Made by a program: the position numbers and the translations under genes
Notes under the pieces: model-generated
What the model was told of the DNA's origin: nothing
Seen by the model: only the letters and a program-made list of their open reading frames with translations
Database searches by the model: none
Shown here: one piece after another, positions 8,864 through 18,861 of the stretch
Layout of the letters: every line of letters starts with the position of its first letter
Position numbering within the stretch: position 1 is the stretch's first letter
Assembly: GCA_015296065.1 (NCBI GenBank)
Contig: DVDU01000235.1
Span: forward strand, 1 to 64,000
Direction of reading: 5' to 3'
DNA from: Oscillatoriaceae cyanobacterium M33_DOE_052
Lineage (GTDB): Bacteria; Cyanobacteriota; Cyanobacteriia; Cyanobacteriales; Laspinemataceae
Length of the DNA stretch: 64,000 bases

Positions 8864-8995
8864 TTCACTAAAGTGAGCTAGAAAATAAATTCATATTTTC
8901 GCTTTTTGTCGAATAATTTGGCTAGAATAGTGAATATCGCTCATGTTTTTTACCATTGGTAATGTTCACTATAGTGAAACAAATTATAGTGAACA
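8864..8995. promoter_or_regulatory. Three TTCACTAwAGTGAA boxes
   Basis: A perfect 14-bp palindrome, TTCACTATAGTGAA (8965-8978), is flanked by a near-copy TTCACTAAAGTGAG (8864-8877) and a half-copy TATAGTGAAC (8986-8995). They lie between ssb and the SRPBCC gene, 81-212 bases before the latter's start. The pattern looks like a multi-site operator for a dimeric regulator; the regulator is unknown. Confidence 0.5.
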
Positions 8996-9075
8996 AAATT
9001 CCTGGTTCAGGAGGTAAACCCAGAGCCGCCTTTTGCCTTGACCCAGACCTAGCCCACCCTATCAAAACCATAACC

Positions 9076-9699
9076 ATGAAATTCACCATAACCAAAGCCA
9101 GGTCCCTCACGGCGGGAGTCATCGCTGCCACGATCGCCCTCTGCCCCATCACCGCCACTCCCGTAGTGGCTCAAACCTCCCCAGTCACCCTCAATACTCT
9201 CTCCGCCTCGGAACAAGCTGCCCTGCGCAACGGCCAAACCGTTGTCACCGGAGAAAATGGCAACTATCAAGCCAAAATCCTCATCTCCGCCCGTCCAGAC
9301 GCCGTGTGGGCTGTCCTCACTGATTACAACAATTTTTATCGGTTTTTGCCTAACATTGCTTCTAGCCAGATATTATCAGTGAATGGCAATACCAAAGTAG
9401 TAGAACAAATTTCCGTGCGCGAAGTCTTCGGCGTCACCGTTCGCTCCCGCCTGCGCACTGAAAGCCGAGAAAATGGTCGATCGCAAATAGATTTTCGCCT
9501 CATTGGTGGCGACTTGAAAACTCTGCAAGGTTATTGGAAAATCGAATCTGTTCCCGGTTCCAACCAAGTCCTCCTGATTCACCAAGTACAAGCTGAACCC
9601 CAGCCCGGTATTCCACCTGGCATCTTTTATGGCATATTTAAAAACTCTTTAAATCCCACCATGAATGCCATTCGCCAAGAAGCCCAAAGGCGTTCTTAA
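9076..9699 (+). CDS. Secreted SRPBCC (START/polyketide-cyclase-like) protein
   Basis: Start chosen at the ATG at 9076 (207 residues), because residues 1-33 from there form a clear signal peptide (MKFTITKARSLTAGVIAATI, cleavage after VVAQ); the longer frame from 8956 would bury it. The rest is one SRPBCC fold: beta strands with YQAKILISARPDAVWAVLTD, NFYRFLPNIASSQ and a C-terminal amphipathic helix NSLNPTMNAIRQEAQRR. Such proteins hold hydrophobic ligands in a deep cavity; ligand unknown. Likely periplasmic or lumenal. Possibly controlled by the palindromic boxes upstream. Confidence 0.8.
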   Translation: MKFTITKARSLTAGVIAATIALCPITATPVVAQTSPVTLNTLSASEQAALRNGQTVVTGENGNYQAKILISARPDAVWAVLTDYNNFYRFLPNIASSQILSVNGNTKVVEQISVREVFGVTVRSRLRTESRENGRSQIDFRLIGGDLKTLQGYWKIESVPGSNQVLLIHQVQAEPQPGIPPGIFYGIFKNSLNPTMNAIRQEAQRRS

Positions 9700-9882
9700 T
9701 ATCAAATCTGGTTAATTCTTGTTCCCTCTCTACCATTTCGTTTTTCCCAGAAAAGTGCTATGGTAGAGAAAAATATCCCCTCAAGGGCACTAACAATCCC
9801 AAATCGCAGTCTGTGTATGTAGTGGTAGCCAGAAAATTACTCCACCGGTAGAACAGTCCGCCGTTTATTATCCATTAAAATA

Positions 9883-10638
9883 ATGCAGCAACTAGAAAAA
9901 CAATTTGTGACGCTTGAGCGGGAACCTAAACAAGCAATTGTGAAACTGGATGAGGTTTTCAAAGTTTACGGGAGTGGTAACACGGAGGTGCGCGCCCTCA
10001 ATGGCGTCAGCTTGACTGTGGAACCGGGGGAATATTGCTCGATTATGGGGGCTTCTGGTTCTGGTAAATCTACGGCGATGAATATTATCGGCTGTCTCGA
10101 TCGCCCCACTACCGGCGAATATTATCTCGATGGGGTCAGTGTTTCTAGTCTCAGCGAAGCAGATTTAGCGAAAATTAGAAATGTCAAGCTGGGTTTTGTG
10201 TTTCAGCAATTCCATTTATTGCCCCAGTTGAGTGCGGTAGAAAATGTGATGCTCCCAATGGTTTATGCGGGGGTTTCTCCTAAAGAAAGGCGACAGCGAG
10301 CGGAAGAGGCATTAATTCGGGTGGGGTTACACAATCGGATGCAAAATCGACCGAATCAGTTATCGGGGGGACAGCAGCAGCGGGTAGCCATTGCCCGGGC
10401 GATCGTCAATCGTCCCGTTTTGCTCCTCGCCGACGAACCTACTGGCGCCCTCGATTCTAAAACCACCGATGAAGTGATGAATATCTTTAAGGAACTCAAC
10501 GATAGCGGGATGACTATTGTGATGGTAACACACGAGCCGGATGTGGCCAAACGCACCAAGCGCATTGCCATGTTTCGCGATGGTCAAGTCATCAACCACC
10601 ACATCAAACCCGAACAACTCCACGAAGTCGTATCTTAA
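9883..10638 (+). CDS. MacB/LolD-type ABC transporter ATP-binding protein
   Basis: A 251-residue nucleotide-binding subunit: Walker [10 protein letters not shown]-loop [10 protein letters not shown], signature [15 protein letters not shown], Walker [12 protein letters not shown] and H-loop VTHEPDVA. The DSKTTDEVM stretch and overall spacing place it in the MacB/LolD/DevA group, which power membrane-extrusion or efflux complexes with FtsX-like permeases and HlyD adaptors. No permease gene is adjacent, so its partners are elsewhere; the HlyD protein at 61968 is one conceivable partner but distant. Confidence 0.92.
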   Translation: MQQLEKQFVTLEREPKQAIVKLDEVFKVYGSGNTEVRALNGVSLTVEPGEYCSIMGASGSGKSTAMNIIGCLDRPTTGEYYLDGVSVSSLSEADLAKIRNVKLGFVFQQFHLLPQLSAVENVMLPMVYAGVSPKERRQRAEEALIRVGLHNRMQNRPNQLSGGQQQRVAIARAIVNRPVLLLADEPTGALDSKTTDEVMNIFKELNDSGMTIVMVTHEPDVAKRTKRIAMFRDGQVINHHIKPEQLHEVVS

Positions 10639-10730
10639 ACATTTGAATGCTCAACCTCAGCACAGAGGACAGAGAACCAATGCTTTATTATTCAGGCAAT
10701 TAATTCCTAGGAATAATTAAGAAATTCGGT

Positions 10731-10862
10731 AGTAGCACAGCTACGTTAACCTTTATCGAAAAACCCAGATTTTGATAACGCCCTGCCCACCATCACGGGT
10801 TGAATCGGAGGCAGGGCAAGGCGTTATTAAGATTTTTCGTTTCAGATCGGGGTGATGGATGC
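10731..10862 (+). repeat. Dispersed repeat, copy 1 of 2
   Basis: About 130 bases starting AGTAGCACAGCTACGTTAAC and containing GAAAAACCCAGATTTT and ATTTTTCGTTTCAGAT. The other copy lies inverted at 56521-56715. Internal parts fold on themselves (CCCTGCC with GGCAGGG). It occupies most of the 378-base gap 10639-11016; I see no gene there. Confidence 0.8.
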
Positions 10863-11016
10863 CGTGCCTCTACATTGCCCCTGCCCCCCCAGATACCCAA
10901 ATTTACACAGGCCCAAATTTACACGGGTCCCTAAATCAGCCGCTATCCATCCTGACACCGCCACCAATCTGCGTATCAGTAAGTGGCACATCTCAGATGG
11001 ACAATGAGCGGATTTT

Positions 11017-13146
11017 ATGCGTAGCTCCACTGCGGCAATTTCTACGGCTTTGTTACTGGCTTCCTTGGGAGCGATCGATAAAGGAGTCGCCAGTCCTAGC
11101 CCCGTTCCCACCCCTGATAGTCCCGATGACAGCAATATCGCGGCGCCTCAAGACACCACCACCATCCCGGAAGCGGTAGTATCCGTCAGCCCTCCAGAAA
11201 CTGATGATAGTTTGGCGCTGATTCCCGATAGTATTGCGGCGCCCCCCGAGTCGATCGCCTTCAACCACACCCCAGAAGCAGATGAGGGGACTTATGGACG
11301 CGGGGAAGCTGAAGGCTACATCGCCTCAACTCCACCGCCGGACGACCTGATGAGCGAGTCTCAACCCTCCAGTGGTGGAGCTGCCAGCCTTTCTACAACC
11401 ACCATCTCCGTTCCAGAGCAGCCACCAGTGGCCAGTACCACTGCACCAGCTTGGAGCAACCCCGCCCCCCCACCCCCGGAAATCCTCCCCGGAACTAACC
11501 AAGATATCGGGGGTTATGCGGAATATGGCAGAGCCTCTATCCCCTCTCGGGACACAGGCGGGATAGGCTCCGCCAACCTTTCCACCACCACCATCTCCAC
11601 CCCACCGGCTTGGACTACCCCCAACTGGACTCCGCCAGCAGAAAGACCAGTAGCCCGAAGCATCACCCCTGAAGGAGCTGGCTATTCCCCCCTAGTGGGA
11701 GCCCGCCAGGGAACCTCCCCCATGACCCTCCCCAACGCCAATAACATTTCTTTCTTTGACGTTCAAGGTCACTGGGCCGCCAGCTTTATTCAGGCTCTCG
11801 CCGAACAAGATATCATTCGCGGCTTTGGCGATGGCAGCTTCCGCCCCGAGGAACCAGTCACCCGGGCTCAGTTTGCCGCCATCATTCAAAAAGCCTTCCC
11901 CCAAAGCGGTATTCGCAACCCAATTCAATTTGCGGACGTGCCCGGTGGTTATTGGGCTTACAATGCGATACAAACCGCCTACGGCACTGGCTTTCTCCAG
12001 GGTTATCCCGGCGGCATTTTCAACCCCGAGCAAAACATCCCTCGGGCGCAGGTGCTGGTAGCTTTGAGTAGCGGACTCCAACTCAGTTCTGCCTCTGCCC
12101 CAAACACAGTTTTAAACAACTATTTCCGGGATGCTTCTGCAATTCCTAGTTATGCTCTTGGTCAGGTAGCCGCCGCTGCGGAAAAAGGCATCGCCGTCAA
12201 CTACCCCAATCCCGCTTTCCTAAATCCCAACAATGTCGCCACTAGGGCAGAAGTGGCTGCATTTGTTTATCAAGCCTTGGTCAACTCTGGCCAACTGCCT
12301 CCCTTGAAGGCTACAGATACCGCCACGCGGTATATCGTTGGCTACCAACCGCCAGTCAAGGCGACTGAACCCACCCCACCACCAAAACCAGAAGAAACTG
12401 AGATTTCTTCTACTGAGATTGATGCTTTGAAAGCCCGGATTGAAACCATAGAAAACACTACCGATTTGCGGCAAATCTATGTAGGCAACCCCGCTGTTAG
12501 CGGCGGTTCACCCACGGCTTTCGGTGCTGATTGGGGTTTTGCTTTTGCTGGTGCTGCTTATCAAAATCGCGCCCGCTATTCTGACCTAGAAGATGGTGCT
12601 ATTTCTTTTGGTTTTGGTGTTGGGGATAAAGATACGGTTGGTCTAGAAATTGCCGCCACGTCTTTTTCCACCTTCAGACAGGGTTTCGCTCAAAACGGCA
12701 GTCTCAGCTTTAAGCTGCACCATACTTTCCCCAAAGATTTGGCAGTGGCAGCGGGAATTGAAAATGCTATTGAATGGGGTGGCATTGATACGGAGTTAAG
12801 CGCTTACGGGGTAGTGAGCAAAATTTTCCGCCTGCAAGATAGTGCCGCCGACCCCTTCAGTCGCTTGAGTGTTTCTGTGGGTCTGGGTAACGGTCGTTTT
12901 CGCTCTGAAGATGACCGAAGAGATGACAAGGAGACCGTGAATGTTTTCGGTAATGTCAGTATGCGGGTGTTGGAACCGATGAGCGTTTTCGCTGATTGGA
13001 CTGGTCAGGATTTGAACGTGGGATTTTCTCTCGTGCCTTTCCGCAATTTCCCTCTAGTGATTACCCCGGCTCTCCAAGATGTGACCGGAAATGCTGGAGA
13101 TGGGACTCGTTTTTCTATTAGTGTGGGTACTTCTTACCGATTCTAA
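11017..13146 (+). CDS. SLH-domain outer-membrane beta-barrel protein
   Basis: A 709-residue exported protein. After a signal peptide (about 1-25) comes a long Pro/Ser/Thr-rich linker (about 26-240). Three S-layer homology domains follow (about 246-425; FFDVQGHWAASFIQALAEQD, FADVPGGYWAYNAIQTAYGT, YFRDASAIPSYALGQVAAAA), then a short helix ALKARIETIENT, and a roughly 220-residue beta-rich domain ending VGTSYRF. SLH domains bind peptidoglycan-linked polymer, and a terminal Phe is the outer-membrane assembly signal. Classical cyanobacterial porins have one SLH plus OprB, so three SLH plus a small barrel is a distinct layout. The next gene, 32 bases on, is probably co-transcribed. Confidence 0.85.
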   Translation: MRSSTAAISTALLLASLGAIDKGVASPSPVPTPDSPDDSNIAAPQDTTTIPEAVVSVSPPETDDSLALIPDSIAAPPESIAFNHTPEADEGTYGRGEAEGYIASTPPPDDLMSESQPSSGGAASLSTTTISVPEQPPVASTTAPAWSNPAPPPPEILPGTNQDIGGYAEYGRASIPSRDTGGIGSANLSTTTISTPPAWTTPNWTPPAERPVARSITPEGAGYSPLVGARQGTSPMTLPNANNISFFDVQGHWAASFIQALAEQDIIRGFGDGSFRPEEPVTRAQFAAIIQKAFPQSGIRNPIQFADVPGGYWAYNAIQTAYGTGFLQGYPGGIFNPEQNIPRAQVLVALSSGLQLSSASAPNTVLNNYFRDASAIPSYALGQVAAAAEKGIAVNYPNPAFLNPNNVATRAEVAAFVYQALVNSGQLPPLKATDTATRYIVGYQPPVKATEPTPPPKPEETEISSTEIDALKARIETIENTTDLRQIYVGNPAVSGGSPTAFGADWGFAFAGAAYQNRARYSDLEDGAISFGFGVGDKDTVGLEIAATSFSTFRQGFAQNGSLSFKLHHTFPKDLAVAAGIENAIEWGGIDTELSAYGVVSKIFRLQDSAADPFSRLSVSVGLGNGRFRSEDDRRDDKETVNVFGNVSMRVLEPMSVFADWTGQDLNVGFSLVPFRNFPLVITPALQDVTGNAGDGTRFSISVGTSYRF

Positions 13147-13178
13147 AGTTATCTTTTTCCTGGAGACAAAATATCGCC

Positions 13179-14102
13179 ATGAGATTATTTTTTTCTAGAA
13201 AGAAACTGCAGCGCCTACTTAGTGCAGGTTTGGCGGCTTCTCTGATCCCGTTTAGTGCAGCTCCGGTTTTGGCCTATGCTGATTCAGATACGGGTAACTT
13301 GGGTCAAACCGGTAGTGAAACTAGCGGCATTCTTCGGGGTATTATTAATGTCACTGAAATTCTCTCTAGTACCAGAGCGGGGGACGCTCTAAGTCTGTTT
13401 AGTGGGGGACGAATCGCGATCGCCAGCTTGAATACTATCAAGGCTACCAAAGGTGTCAGGGTTGGCACTGGTGGTTTGGAAGCTGACCCGGCAGTTTTAG
13501 CTGCCAGAGATGGCTTAGAATTGGAAGTGAAAACCTCTTTGCTGGAAGCTGGGGCGAGAAGCTTTCGCCTGAGAAATGGCACCGTCATCACCACGGATAT
13601 GTTTGCGATGGCTTTCACCACGGTGACAACTTTCGTATTTCCTAAAGATGCTGTTAGCATTTTACAGGATTTGGGGACTGTGGCACAACAGGTTTCTGAT
13701 TCCTCAACTGGGGAATTACTGGTGGCTTCCTCGGCGCCAGTGCCAATTGCCCAAAGGCTGAATCCTGAATCTCCCGCCGATGCCATCCAGATTCTCTATA
13801 ATACGTTTAATGATGCTTTTTCTGTCTCTGGCATCGACCCGGAAATTGCCCAGACAAACGCCAAAAACTTAGTTTTATCTTTGTCTGGCGTCAAGGATTG
13901 GTTTGCTACGGATGAAGAAATTGATGTGATTCCGGTGAACAAGACGACTAAGCTGATGGAACCCATCCTCAAAGACATCCCCAAATTGCGGCTGGCTTTA
14001 GGTAATAATCCCACGGCTAATGATTACTTGTTGATTCTCCATACGATGACGGTCATCGATACCATTCTCACGCCTTTGCAAGTGATTAATGATTTGACTT
14101 AA
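13179..14102 (+). CDS. Secreted hypothetical protein, partner of SLH protein
   Basis: A 307-residue protein with a strong signal peptide (MRLFFSRKKLQRLLSAGLAA, cleavage near VLAYA). The mature region is a mixed, Leu/Thr/Ser-rich domain without Cys and without recognised motifs. A TAGCTTGAATACTATCAAGG-type segment encodes an amphipathic middle part. It begins 32 bases after the SLH-barrel gene with a TCCTGGAGAC ribosome site and ends in a shared terminator, so the two form an operon and may work together in the cell envelope. I do not recognise the family. Confidence 0.75.
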   Translation: MRLFFSRKKLQRLLSAGLAASLIPFSAAPVLAYADSDTGNLGQTGSETSGILRGIINVTEILSSTRAGDALSLFSGGRIAIASLNTIKATKGVRVGTGGLEADPAVLAARDGLELEVKTSLLEAGARSFRLRNGTVITTDMFAMAFTTVTTFVFPKDAVSILQDLGTVAQQVSDSSTGELLVASSAPVPIAQRLNPESPADAIQILYNTFNDAFSVSGIDPEIAQTNAKNLVLSLSGVKDWFATDEEIDVIPVNKTTKLMEPILKDIPKLRLALGNNPTANDYLLILHTMTVIDTILTPLQVINDLT

Positions 14103-14194
14103 ATCATCTTGACAACCCTCACTCAATATGGTGAGGTATCCCCATATTAACCTAGTTATCTGACAATACCAACCGGACTTTTCTCGTCTGGACA

Positions 14195-14223
14195 GCCGCT
14201 ATCCTCTGAGGATAGCGGTTTTT
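14195..14223 (+). terminator. Intrinsic terminator after SLH operon
   Basis: CCGCTATCC pairs with GGATAGCGG over a 5-base loop, followed by TTTTTC. About 95 bases after the stop of the secreted partner gene. Confidence 0.85.
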
Positions 14224-14308
14224 CTTTGGGCAAAATCGTCATTACTCCTCCCTAAGTCACGAAAGTGGCGAAGTATCTGGCACATATGCTTCGCCCTTCC
14301 CGCCGTTA

Positions 14309-14899
14309 TTAACTCCACACCTCGGTTAAATCCAACACAAACCCTGGTAACACATCTTCACCAGACAAACTAGCGGGTTTATCCAGGATTTCTACTTCTC
14401 GGTCTGGTCGATAAATCTCGACTTGCTGGGTTTGGGGGTCAATCGACCAACCCAAACGCGCCCCATTTGCCCGATATTCTTTCATTTTATCACGCAGTTT
14501 TTCCTTAGTATCATTTTTCGATCGCAATTCCACCACGAAGTCAGGACATAAAGGTGCAAAAGTTTCTTTTTGTTCGGGAGTAAGAGCATTCCACCGCTCC
14601 TGGCTAACCCAAGCGGCATCGGGGGAACGAGTGCTGCCATTCGGAAGATGAAACCCAGTAGAAGAGTCAAAAGTTACCCCCAATTTATTATCCCGGTTCC
14701 ATAGCCAGAGCTGTCCAGAAATCTCAGCGTTTCTCAGGGATGTTTCTCCTCCTGTGGGGGGCATAATAATCAAAGTTCCTGTGGCAGTTCGTTCTAATTG
14801 GATATCCCGGTTAGCTTGTGCCAACTCTACAAACTGCTCGTGGGTGACAGTCAGAGTTACAGTTGACGGGATATTGACAGCAATTTCTGATTTAGTCAT
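14309..14899 (-). CDS. Uma2-family (DUF820) restriction-like nuclease
   Basis: A 196-residue PD-(D/E)XK-fold protein. The likely catalytic residues are Asp in STRSPDAAWV, Glu in CPDFVVELRS and Lys in KLRDKMKEYRANGARLGWSI. This is the standard Uma2 layout, massively amplified in filamentous cyanobacteria; the cellular role is unknown, though links with mobile elements are suspected. The N-terminus (about 1-30) is unique. Flanking DNA on both sides has short repeats: a GGCGAAG hairpin downstream (14260-14290) and heptamers upstream. Confidence 0.9.
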   Translation of the reverse strand: MTKSEIAVNIPSTVTLTVTHEQFVELAQANRDIQLERTATGTLIIMPPTGGETSLRNAEISGQLWLWNRDNKLGVTFDSSTGFHLPNGSTRSPDAAWVSQERWNALTPEQKETFAPLCPDFVVELRSKNDTKEKLRDKMKEYRANGARLGWSIDPQTQQVEIYRPDREVEILDKPASLSGEDVLPGFVLDLTEVWS

Positions 14900-15024
14900 T
14901 GGTCAAAAGTCCTTTGTCATTTGTCGTTTGTCTAGGGCTTTAGCCCCCCCTTTCCCGGTAATATCTTACCACAAGTAGAGGAAAAACTGCTTATCTTAAC
15001 CAAATCTCGATTATAATGCAGTCG

Positions 15025-15089
15025 GGGCGAAGCACCCGCGCCAGACGTACTGGTAAAGACAGACAACTCTTGACGCGGGTGCTTCGCCC
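15025..15089. repeat. Inverted repeat with 16-bp perfect arms
   Basis: GGGCGAAGCACCCGCG (15025-15040) pairs perfectly with CGCGGGTGCTTCGCCC (15074-15089) across 33 bases. A related GGCGAAG/CTTCGCC hairpin is at 14260-14290. A dispersed palindromic element in the gap between divergent genes. Confidence 0.85.
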
Positions 15090-15137
15090 TTTCTGACGCT
15101 CTTGTAACGTCGGAATCGCCGAATATTTTTGGCAGAC

Positions 15138-15196
15138 CAATGACCAATGACAAAGAACAAAGGACAAAGGACAAATGACCAGTGACAAATGGGAAT
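15138..15196 (+). repeat. GACAAAG-type heptamer repeat (STRR) before oxoprolinase
   Basis: Variants of TGACAAA/GGACAAA in tandem. The oxoprolinase ATG (15175) is itself part of one unit (GACAAATGACC). Related heptamer clusters occur at 14900-14931, 39989-40034, 48598-48630, 52190-52366, 53373-53399, 59660-59705, 59800-59830, 61204-61254, 61812-61850 and 63780-63820. Confidence 0.85.
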
Positions 15197-18100
15197 TTTG
15201 GATTGACAGAGGCGGCACTTTTACCGATTTGGTGGCGAAGCGTCCTGATGGTAAATTGGTGGTTCACAAATTGCTGTCAGAAAACCCGGAACGCTACCAG
15301 GATGCACCGGTGCAGGGGATTCGGGAGATTATGGGTTTGTCCCCTGGGGAACCAGTGCCAGTAGAAGTGATTGGGGCAATTAAAATGGGGACGACGGTGG
15401 CAACTAATGCCCTGTTGGAACGGAAAGGCGATCGCACTGTCCTGGTCATTACCAAGGGATTTCGTGACGCCTTGCGTATCGGCTATCAAAATCGTCCCGA
15501 TATTTTTGCCCGCCAAATCATTCTCCCAGAAATGCTCACGGATACTATTATTGAAGCGGAAGAGCGATATAGTGCCACTGGGGAAGAATTGCAACCATTA
15601 AATTCTAGCAGTTTAACCGCATCGTTACAAGCAGCATATAACAATGGCATCAGAAGTTGCGCGATCGTCTTTCTCCACGCCTATCGCTATCCCCACCACG
15701 AGCGTCAAGCGGCGGAAATTGCCAAAGAAATTGGTTATACACAAATCTCTGTATCTCACCAAGTTAGCCCTTTGATGAAACTGGTTTTTCGCGGCGATAC
15801 CACCGTAGTTGATGCCTATCTCTCGCCAATTTTGCGGCGATATGTCGTCCAAGTTTCCCAGCAATTAAATAGTGAAAGTGGCGACGAACTCCCAGAAGGA
15901 CTGCTGATGTTTATGCAGTCCAACGGCGGTTTAGTCGATGCGGCCCAATTCCAAGGTAAAGACAGCATTTTATCAGGACCGGCTGGGGGTATTGTGGGTG
16001 CCGTGGAAACTAGCAAAATCGCCGGTTTTGATAAAATCATCAGCTTTGATATGGGGGGGACATCCACCGATGTGGCTCACTATAACGGCGAATATGAGCG
16101 GGAATTCGAGACAGAAATTGCCGGAGTGCGGATGCGATCGCCGATGATGGCAATTCACACCGTGGCGGCGGGTGGCGGGTCCATCCTGCATTTTGACGGG
16201 GCCCGGTATCGGGTAGGACCGGATTCGGCGGGGGCAAATCCGGGACCAGCCTGCTACCGCAAAGGGGGACCCCTGACGGTGACGGACGCCAATGTGATGT
16301 TGGGGAAAATTCAGCCGCAATTTTTCCCCCACGTGTTCGGACCGGATGGGAATTTGCCTCTGGATGCGCAGGTGGTGCGGGAAAAATTCACCCAATTGGC
16401 GCAAGAAATCAGCAGTCAAACCGGGGACACCCGCAGTCCCGAACAGGTGGCGGCGGGTTTCTTGGCGATCGCTGTGGAAAACATGGCCAACGCCATCAAA
16501 AAAATCTCACTTCAGCGGGGATACGATGTATCAGAATATACTTTGTGCTGTTTCGGCGGCGCTGGCGGACAACACGCCTGCCAAATTGCCGACACTTTAG
16601 GGATGAAACAAGTATTCATCCACCCCAAAGCAGGCGTTCTTTCCGCTTACGGTATGGGTTTGGCGGACGTGCGGGTAATGCAAAGTCGCGCCATAGAAAC
16701 CCAATTAACACCGGAATTAATACCACAATTGCAACATATTTTATCCCAATTAGAGGCAGAATCTCAACCAAAAATTAACCAAAAACCGAATTTAATAGTT
16801 ATCCGCAAAGTCCACCTCAAATATCAAGGCACCGACTCGCCCCTAATTATCGATTTTAGCGATAACTTGACTCAAATGCAAGGGGTATTTGAGGCAGCAC
16901 ACCAGCAACGTTATGGCTTCATCATGCCAGAAAAATACCTGATTGTCGAGGCAGTTTCCACCGAAGTTGTGGAAAAAATGCCCATACCAGGTAGAGACGA
17001 TTCGCGAATCTCCCCATCTCCCCGTCCCCCCGTCTCCCTGTCCCCCGGTCTCCCCATCTCCCAGTCTGTATTTCATCGGGATGATTTGCAACCGGGAGAC
17101 TGTATTTCTGGGCCTGCAATTATTATCGACTCTACCGGGACTAATGTGGTGGAACCCGGATGGCAGGCAGAATTAACCCAGAGCCATTGTTTGATATTAA
17201 AGCGGGTGGAAACAGAAATCAAGCCGCCAGTAGGGGCAGCATTGATGACGGAAAAGGCGATGACACCAGACCCGGTGATGCTGGAGATTTTTAACAACTT
17301 GTTGCGGGCGATCGCGGAACAAATGGGCATCACCTTGCAAAACACCGCCACCTCGGTCAACATCAAAGAACGCCTCGATTTTTCCTGCGCCATCTTCGAC
17401 CAAAACGGGCAATTAGTGGCCAACGCCCCCCACATTCCCGTCCACCTGGGCTCCATGAGCGAAAGCGTTCAAGCACTCATCAACGCCAAAGGCAACACCT
17501 TAAAACCAGGGGATGTTTATATTTCTAATAACCCCTACAACGGTGGCACTCACCTCCCAGACATCACCGCCATCACCCCAGTTTTTGACGGGCAAAATAT
17601 CCTCTTTTATGTGGCATCTCGCGGACATCACGCCGATATCGGCGGCATCACTCCCGGTTCCATGCCTCCTCACAGCAGCGCGATCGGCCAAGAAGGCATC
17701 TTATTCGATAATTTCCACCTTGTCAGTAGCGGCAATTTCCGAGAAACAGAACTGCTCAAACACCTAAATTCTGGCCCATATCCCGCCCGCAACCCCCAGC
17801 AAAACATCGCCGACTTACAAGCACAAATTGCCGCCAACGAATCCGGTGTACAGGAACTGCGCCAAATGGTCAAACATTTTGGCTTAGCCACCGTGCAAGC
17901 ATATATGCAGCACGTCCAAAATAATGCCGAAGCATCAGTACGCCGAGTCATTGCAGTGCTAAAAGACGGCGAATTTACCTATAAAACCGACAACGGCGCC
18001 CAGATAAAAGTCAAAATCACCATTGACCAATCCAGCCGCAGCGCCTGCATCGACTTTACCGGCACTTCTGAGCAGCAAAGCAACAATTTTAACGCCCCAG

Positions 18101-18795
18101 AGGCAGTATGTAAAGCTGCGGTTTTATACGTATTCCGCACCCTAGTTGACGATAACATACCCCTCAATGCTGGTTGCCTCAAACCCCTAGAAATCATCAT
18201 TCCCGAAGGCTGTATGCTTAACCCCCGCTACCCCGCCGCCGTGGTTGCAGGTAACGTGGAAACTTCCCAAGTCATTGTGGATGCTTTATATGGCGCTTTG
18301 GGGGTCATGGCTGCCAGTCAGGGAACCATGAATAACTTTACTTTTGGCAATCAGAAACATCAATATTACGAGACAATTTGCGGCGGTTCTGGCGCCGGTC
18401 CAGGTTTCCACGGCACCGACGCCGTACATACCCACATGACTAATTCGCGCCTCACCGATCCGGAAGTTTTAGAGTGGCGTTTCCCCGTGATTTTAGAAAG
18501 TTTCGCCATTCGTCCCGATAGTGGTGCTAAGGGTGCTACAAATGGCGGTAATGGCGTTATCCGTCGTGTTCGTTTTTTAGAACCAATGACAGCGGGGATT
18601 TTATCTAGTCATCGAGTGATTCCACCTTTTGGGTTAGACGGCGGCGGTGACGGTATGGTGGGGAAAAATTACGTAGTGCGACAGTATGGTAATGTGGAGG
18701 AATTAGGCAGCACTGCCACTGTGGAAATGTCCCCTGGTGACAGTTTTGTGATTGAAACTCCCGGCGGCGGTGGTTATGGTATAATTGGCGATTAA
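15175..18795 (+). CDS. oplAH: 5-oxoprolinase / HyuA-HyuB fusion
   Basis: A 1206-residue fusion of the two hydantoinase/oxoprolinase subunits. The HyuA-like half (1 to about 690) has [13 protein letters not shown], the ATP-site motifs [15 protein letters not shown] and [15 protein letters not shown]. The HyuB-like half (about 710-1206) has [39 protein letters not shown] and [12 protein letters not shown]. Eukaryotic and bacterial single-chain 5-oxoprolinases open L-5-oxoproline to glutamate with ATP. Residues about 612-632 are an insertion rich in Ser/Pro, encoded by a CCCCGTCT-type repeat. Starts inside a heptamer repeat; ends with its own terminator. Confidence 0.92.
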   Translation: MTSDKWEFWIDRGGTFTDLVAKRPDGKLVVHKLLSENPERYQDAPVQGIREIMGLSPGEPVPVEVIGAIKMGTTVATNALLERKGDRTVLVITKGFRDALRIGYQNRPDIFARQIILPEMLTDTIIEAEERYSATGEELQPLNSSSLTASLQAAYNNGIRSCAIVFLHAYRYPHHERQAAEIAKEIGYTQISVSHQVSPLMKLVFRGDTTVVDAYLSPILRRYVVQVSQQLNSESGDELPEGLLMFMQSNGGLVDAAQFQGKDSILSGPAGGIVGAVETSKIAGFDKIISFDMGGTSTDVAHYNGEYEREFETEIAGVRMRSPMMAIHTVAAGGGSILHFDGARYRVGPDSAGANPGPACYRKGGPLTVTDANVMLGKIQPQFFPHVFGPDGNLPLDAQVVREKFTQLAQEISSQTGDTRSPEQVAAGFLAIAVENMANAIKKISLQRGYDVSEYTLCCFGGAGGQHACQIADTLGMKQVFIHPKAGVLSAYGMGLADVRVMQSRAIETQLTPELIPQLQHILSQLEAESQPKINQKPNLIVIRKVHLKYQGTDSPLIIDFSDNLTQMQGVFEAAHQQRYGFIMPEKYLIVEAVSTEVVEKMPIPGRDDSRISPSPRPPVSLSPGLPISQSVFHRDDLQPGDCISGPAIIIDSTGTNVVEPGWQAELTQSHCLILKRVETEIKPPVGAALMTEKAMTPDPVMLEIFNNLLRAIAEQMGITLQNTATSVNIKERLDFSCAIFDQNGQLVANAPHIPVHLGSMSESVQALINAKGNTLKPGDVYISNNPYNGGTHLPDITAITPVFDGQNILFYVASRGHHADIGGITPGSMPPHSSAIGQEGILFDNFHLVSSGNFRETELLKHLNSGPYPARNPQQNIADLQAQIAANESGVQELRQMVKHFGLATVQAYMQHVQNNAEASVRRVIAVLKDGEFTYKTDNGAQIKVKITIDQSSRSACIDFTGTSEQQSNNFNAPEAVCKAAVLYVFRTLVDDNIPLNAGCLKPLEIIIPEGCMLNPRYPAAVVAGNVETSQVIVDALYGALGVMAASQGTMNNFTFGNQKHQYYETICGGSGAGPGFHGTDAVHTHMTNSRLTDPEVLEWRFPVILESFAIRPDSGAKGATNGGNGVIRRVRFLEPMTAGILSSHRVIPPFGLDGGGDGMVGKNYVVRQYGNVEELGSTATVEMSPGDSFVIETPGGGGYGIIGD
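17010..17068 (+). repeat. In-frame CCCCGTCT-type repeat inside oplAH
   Basis: Roughly seven degenerate TCCCCATC/TCCCCGTC units lie inside the reading frame and encode a Ser/Pro stretch ([19 protein letters not shown]). The motif is the same as the non-coding array at 5434-5496. Flanking protein sequence (EKMPIPGRD before, [11 protein letters not shown] after) reads on normally. Confidence 0.85.
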
Positions 18796-18812
18796 TCGCT
18801 AATCCGGTTAAT

Positions 18813-18834
18813 GCCCCCAGTTTTTATTGGGGGC
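18813..18834 (+). terminator. Intrinsic terminator of oplAH
   Basis: GCCCCCA pairs with TGGGGGC around a TTTTTAT loop 17 bases past the stop. There is only a weak T-tract after it, so strength is uncertain. Confidence 0.6.
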
Positions 18835-18861
18835 TGTAGTTTATGATGGCAGGTTGGTAAT

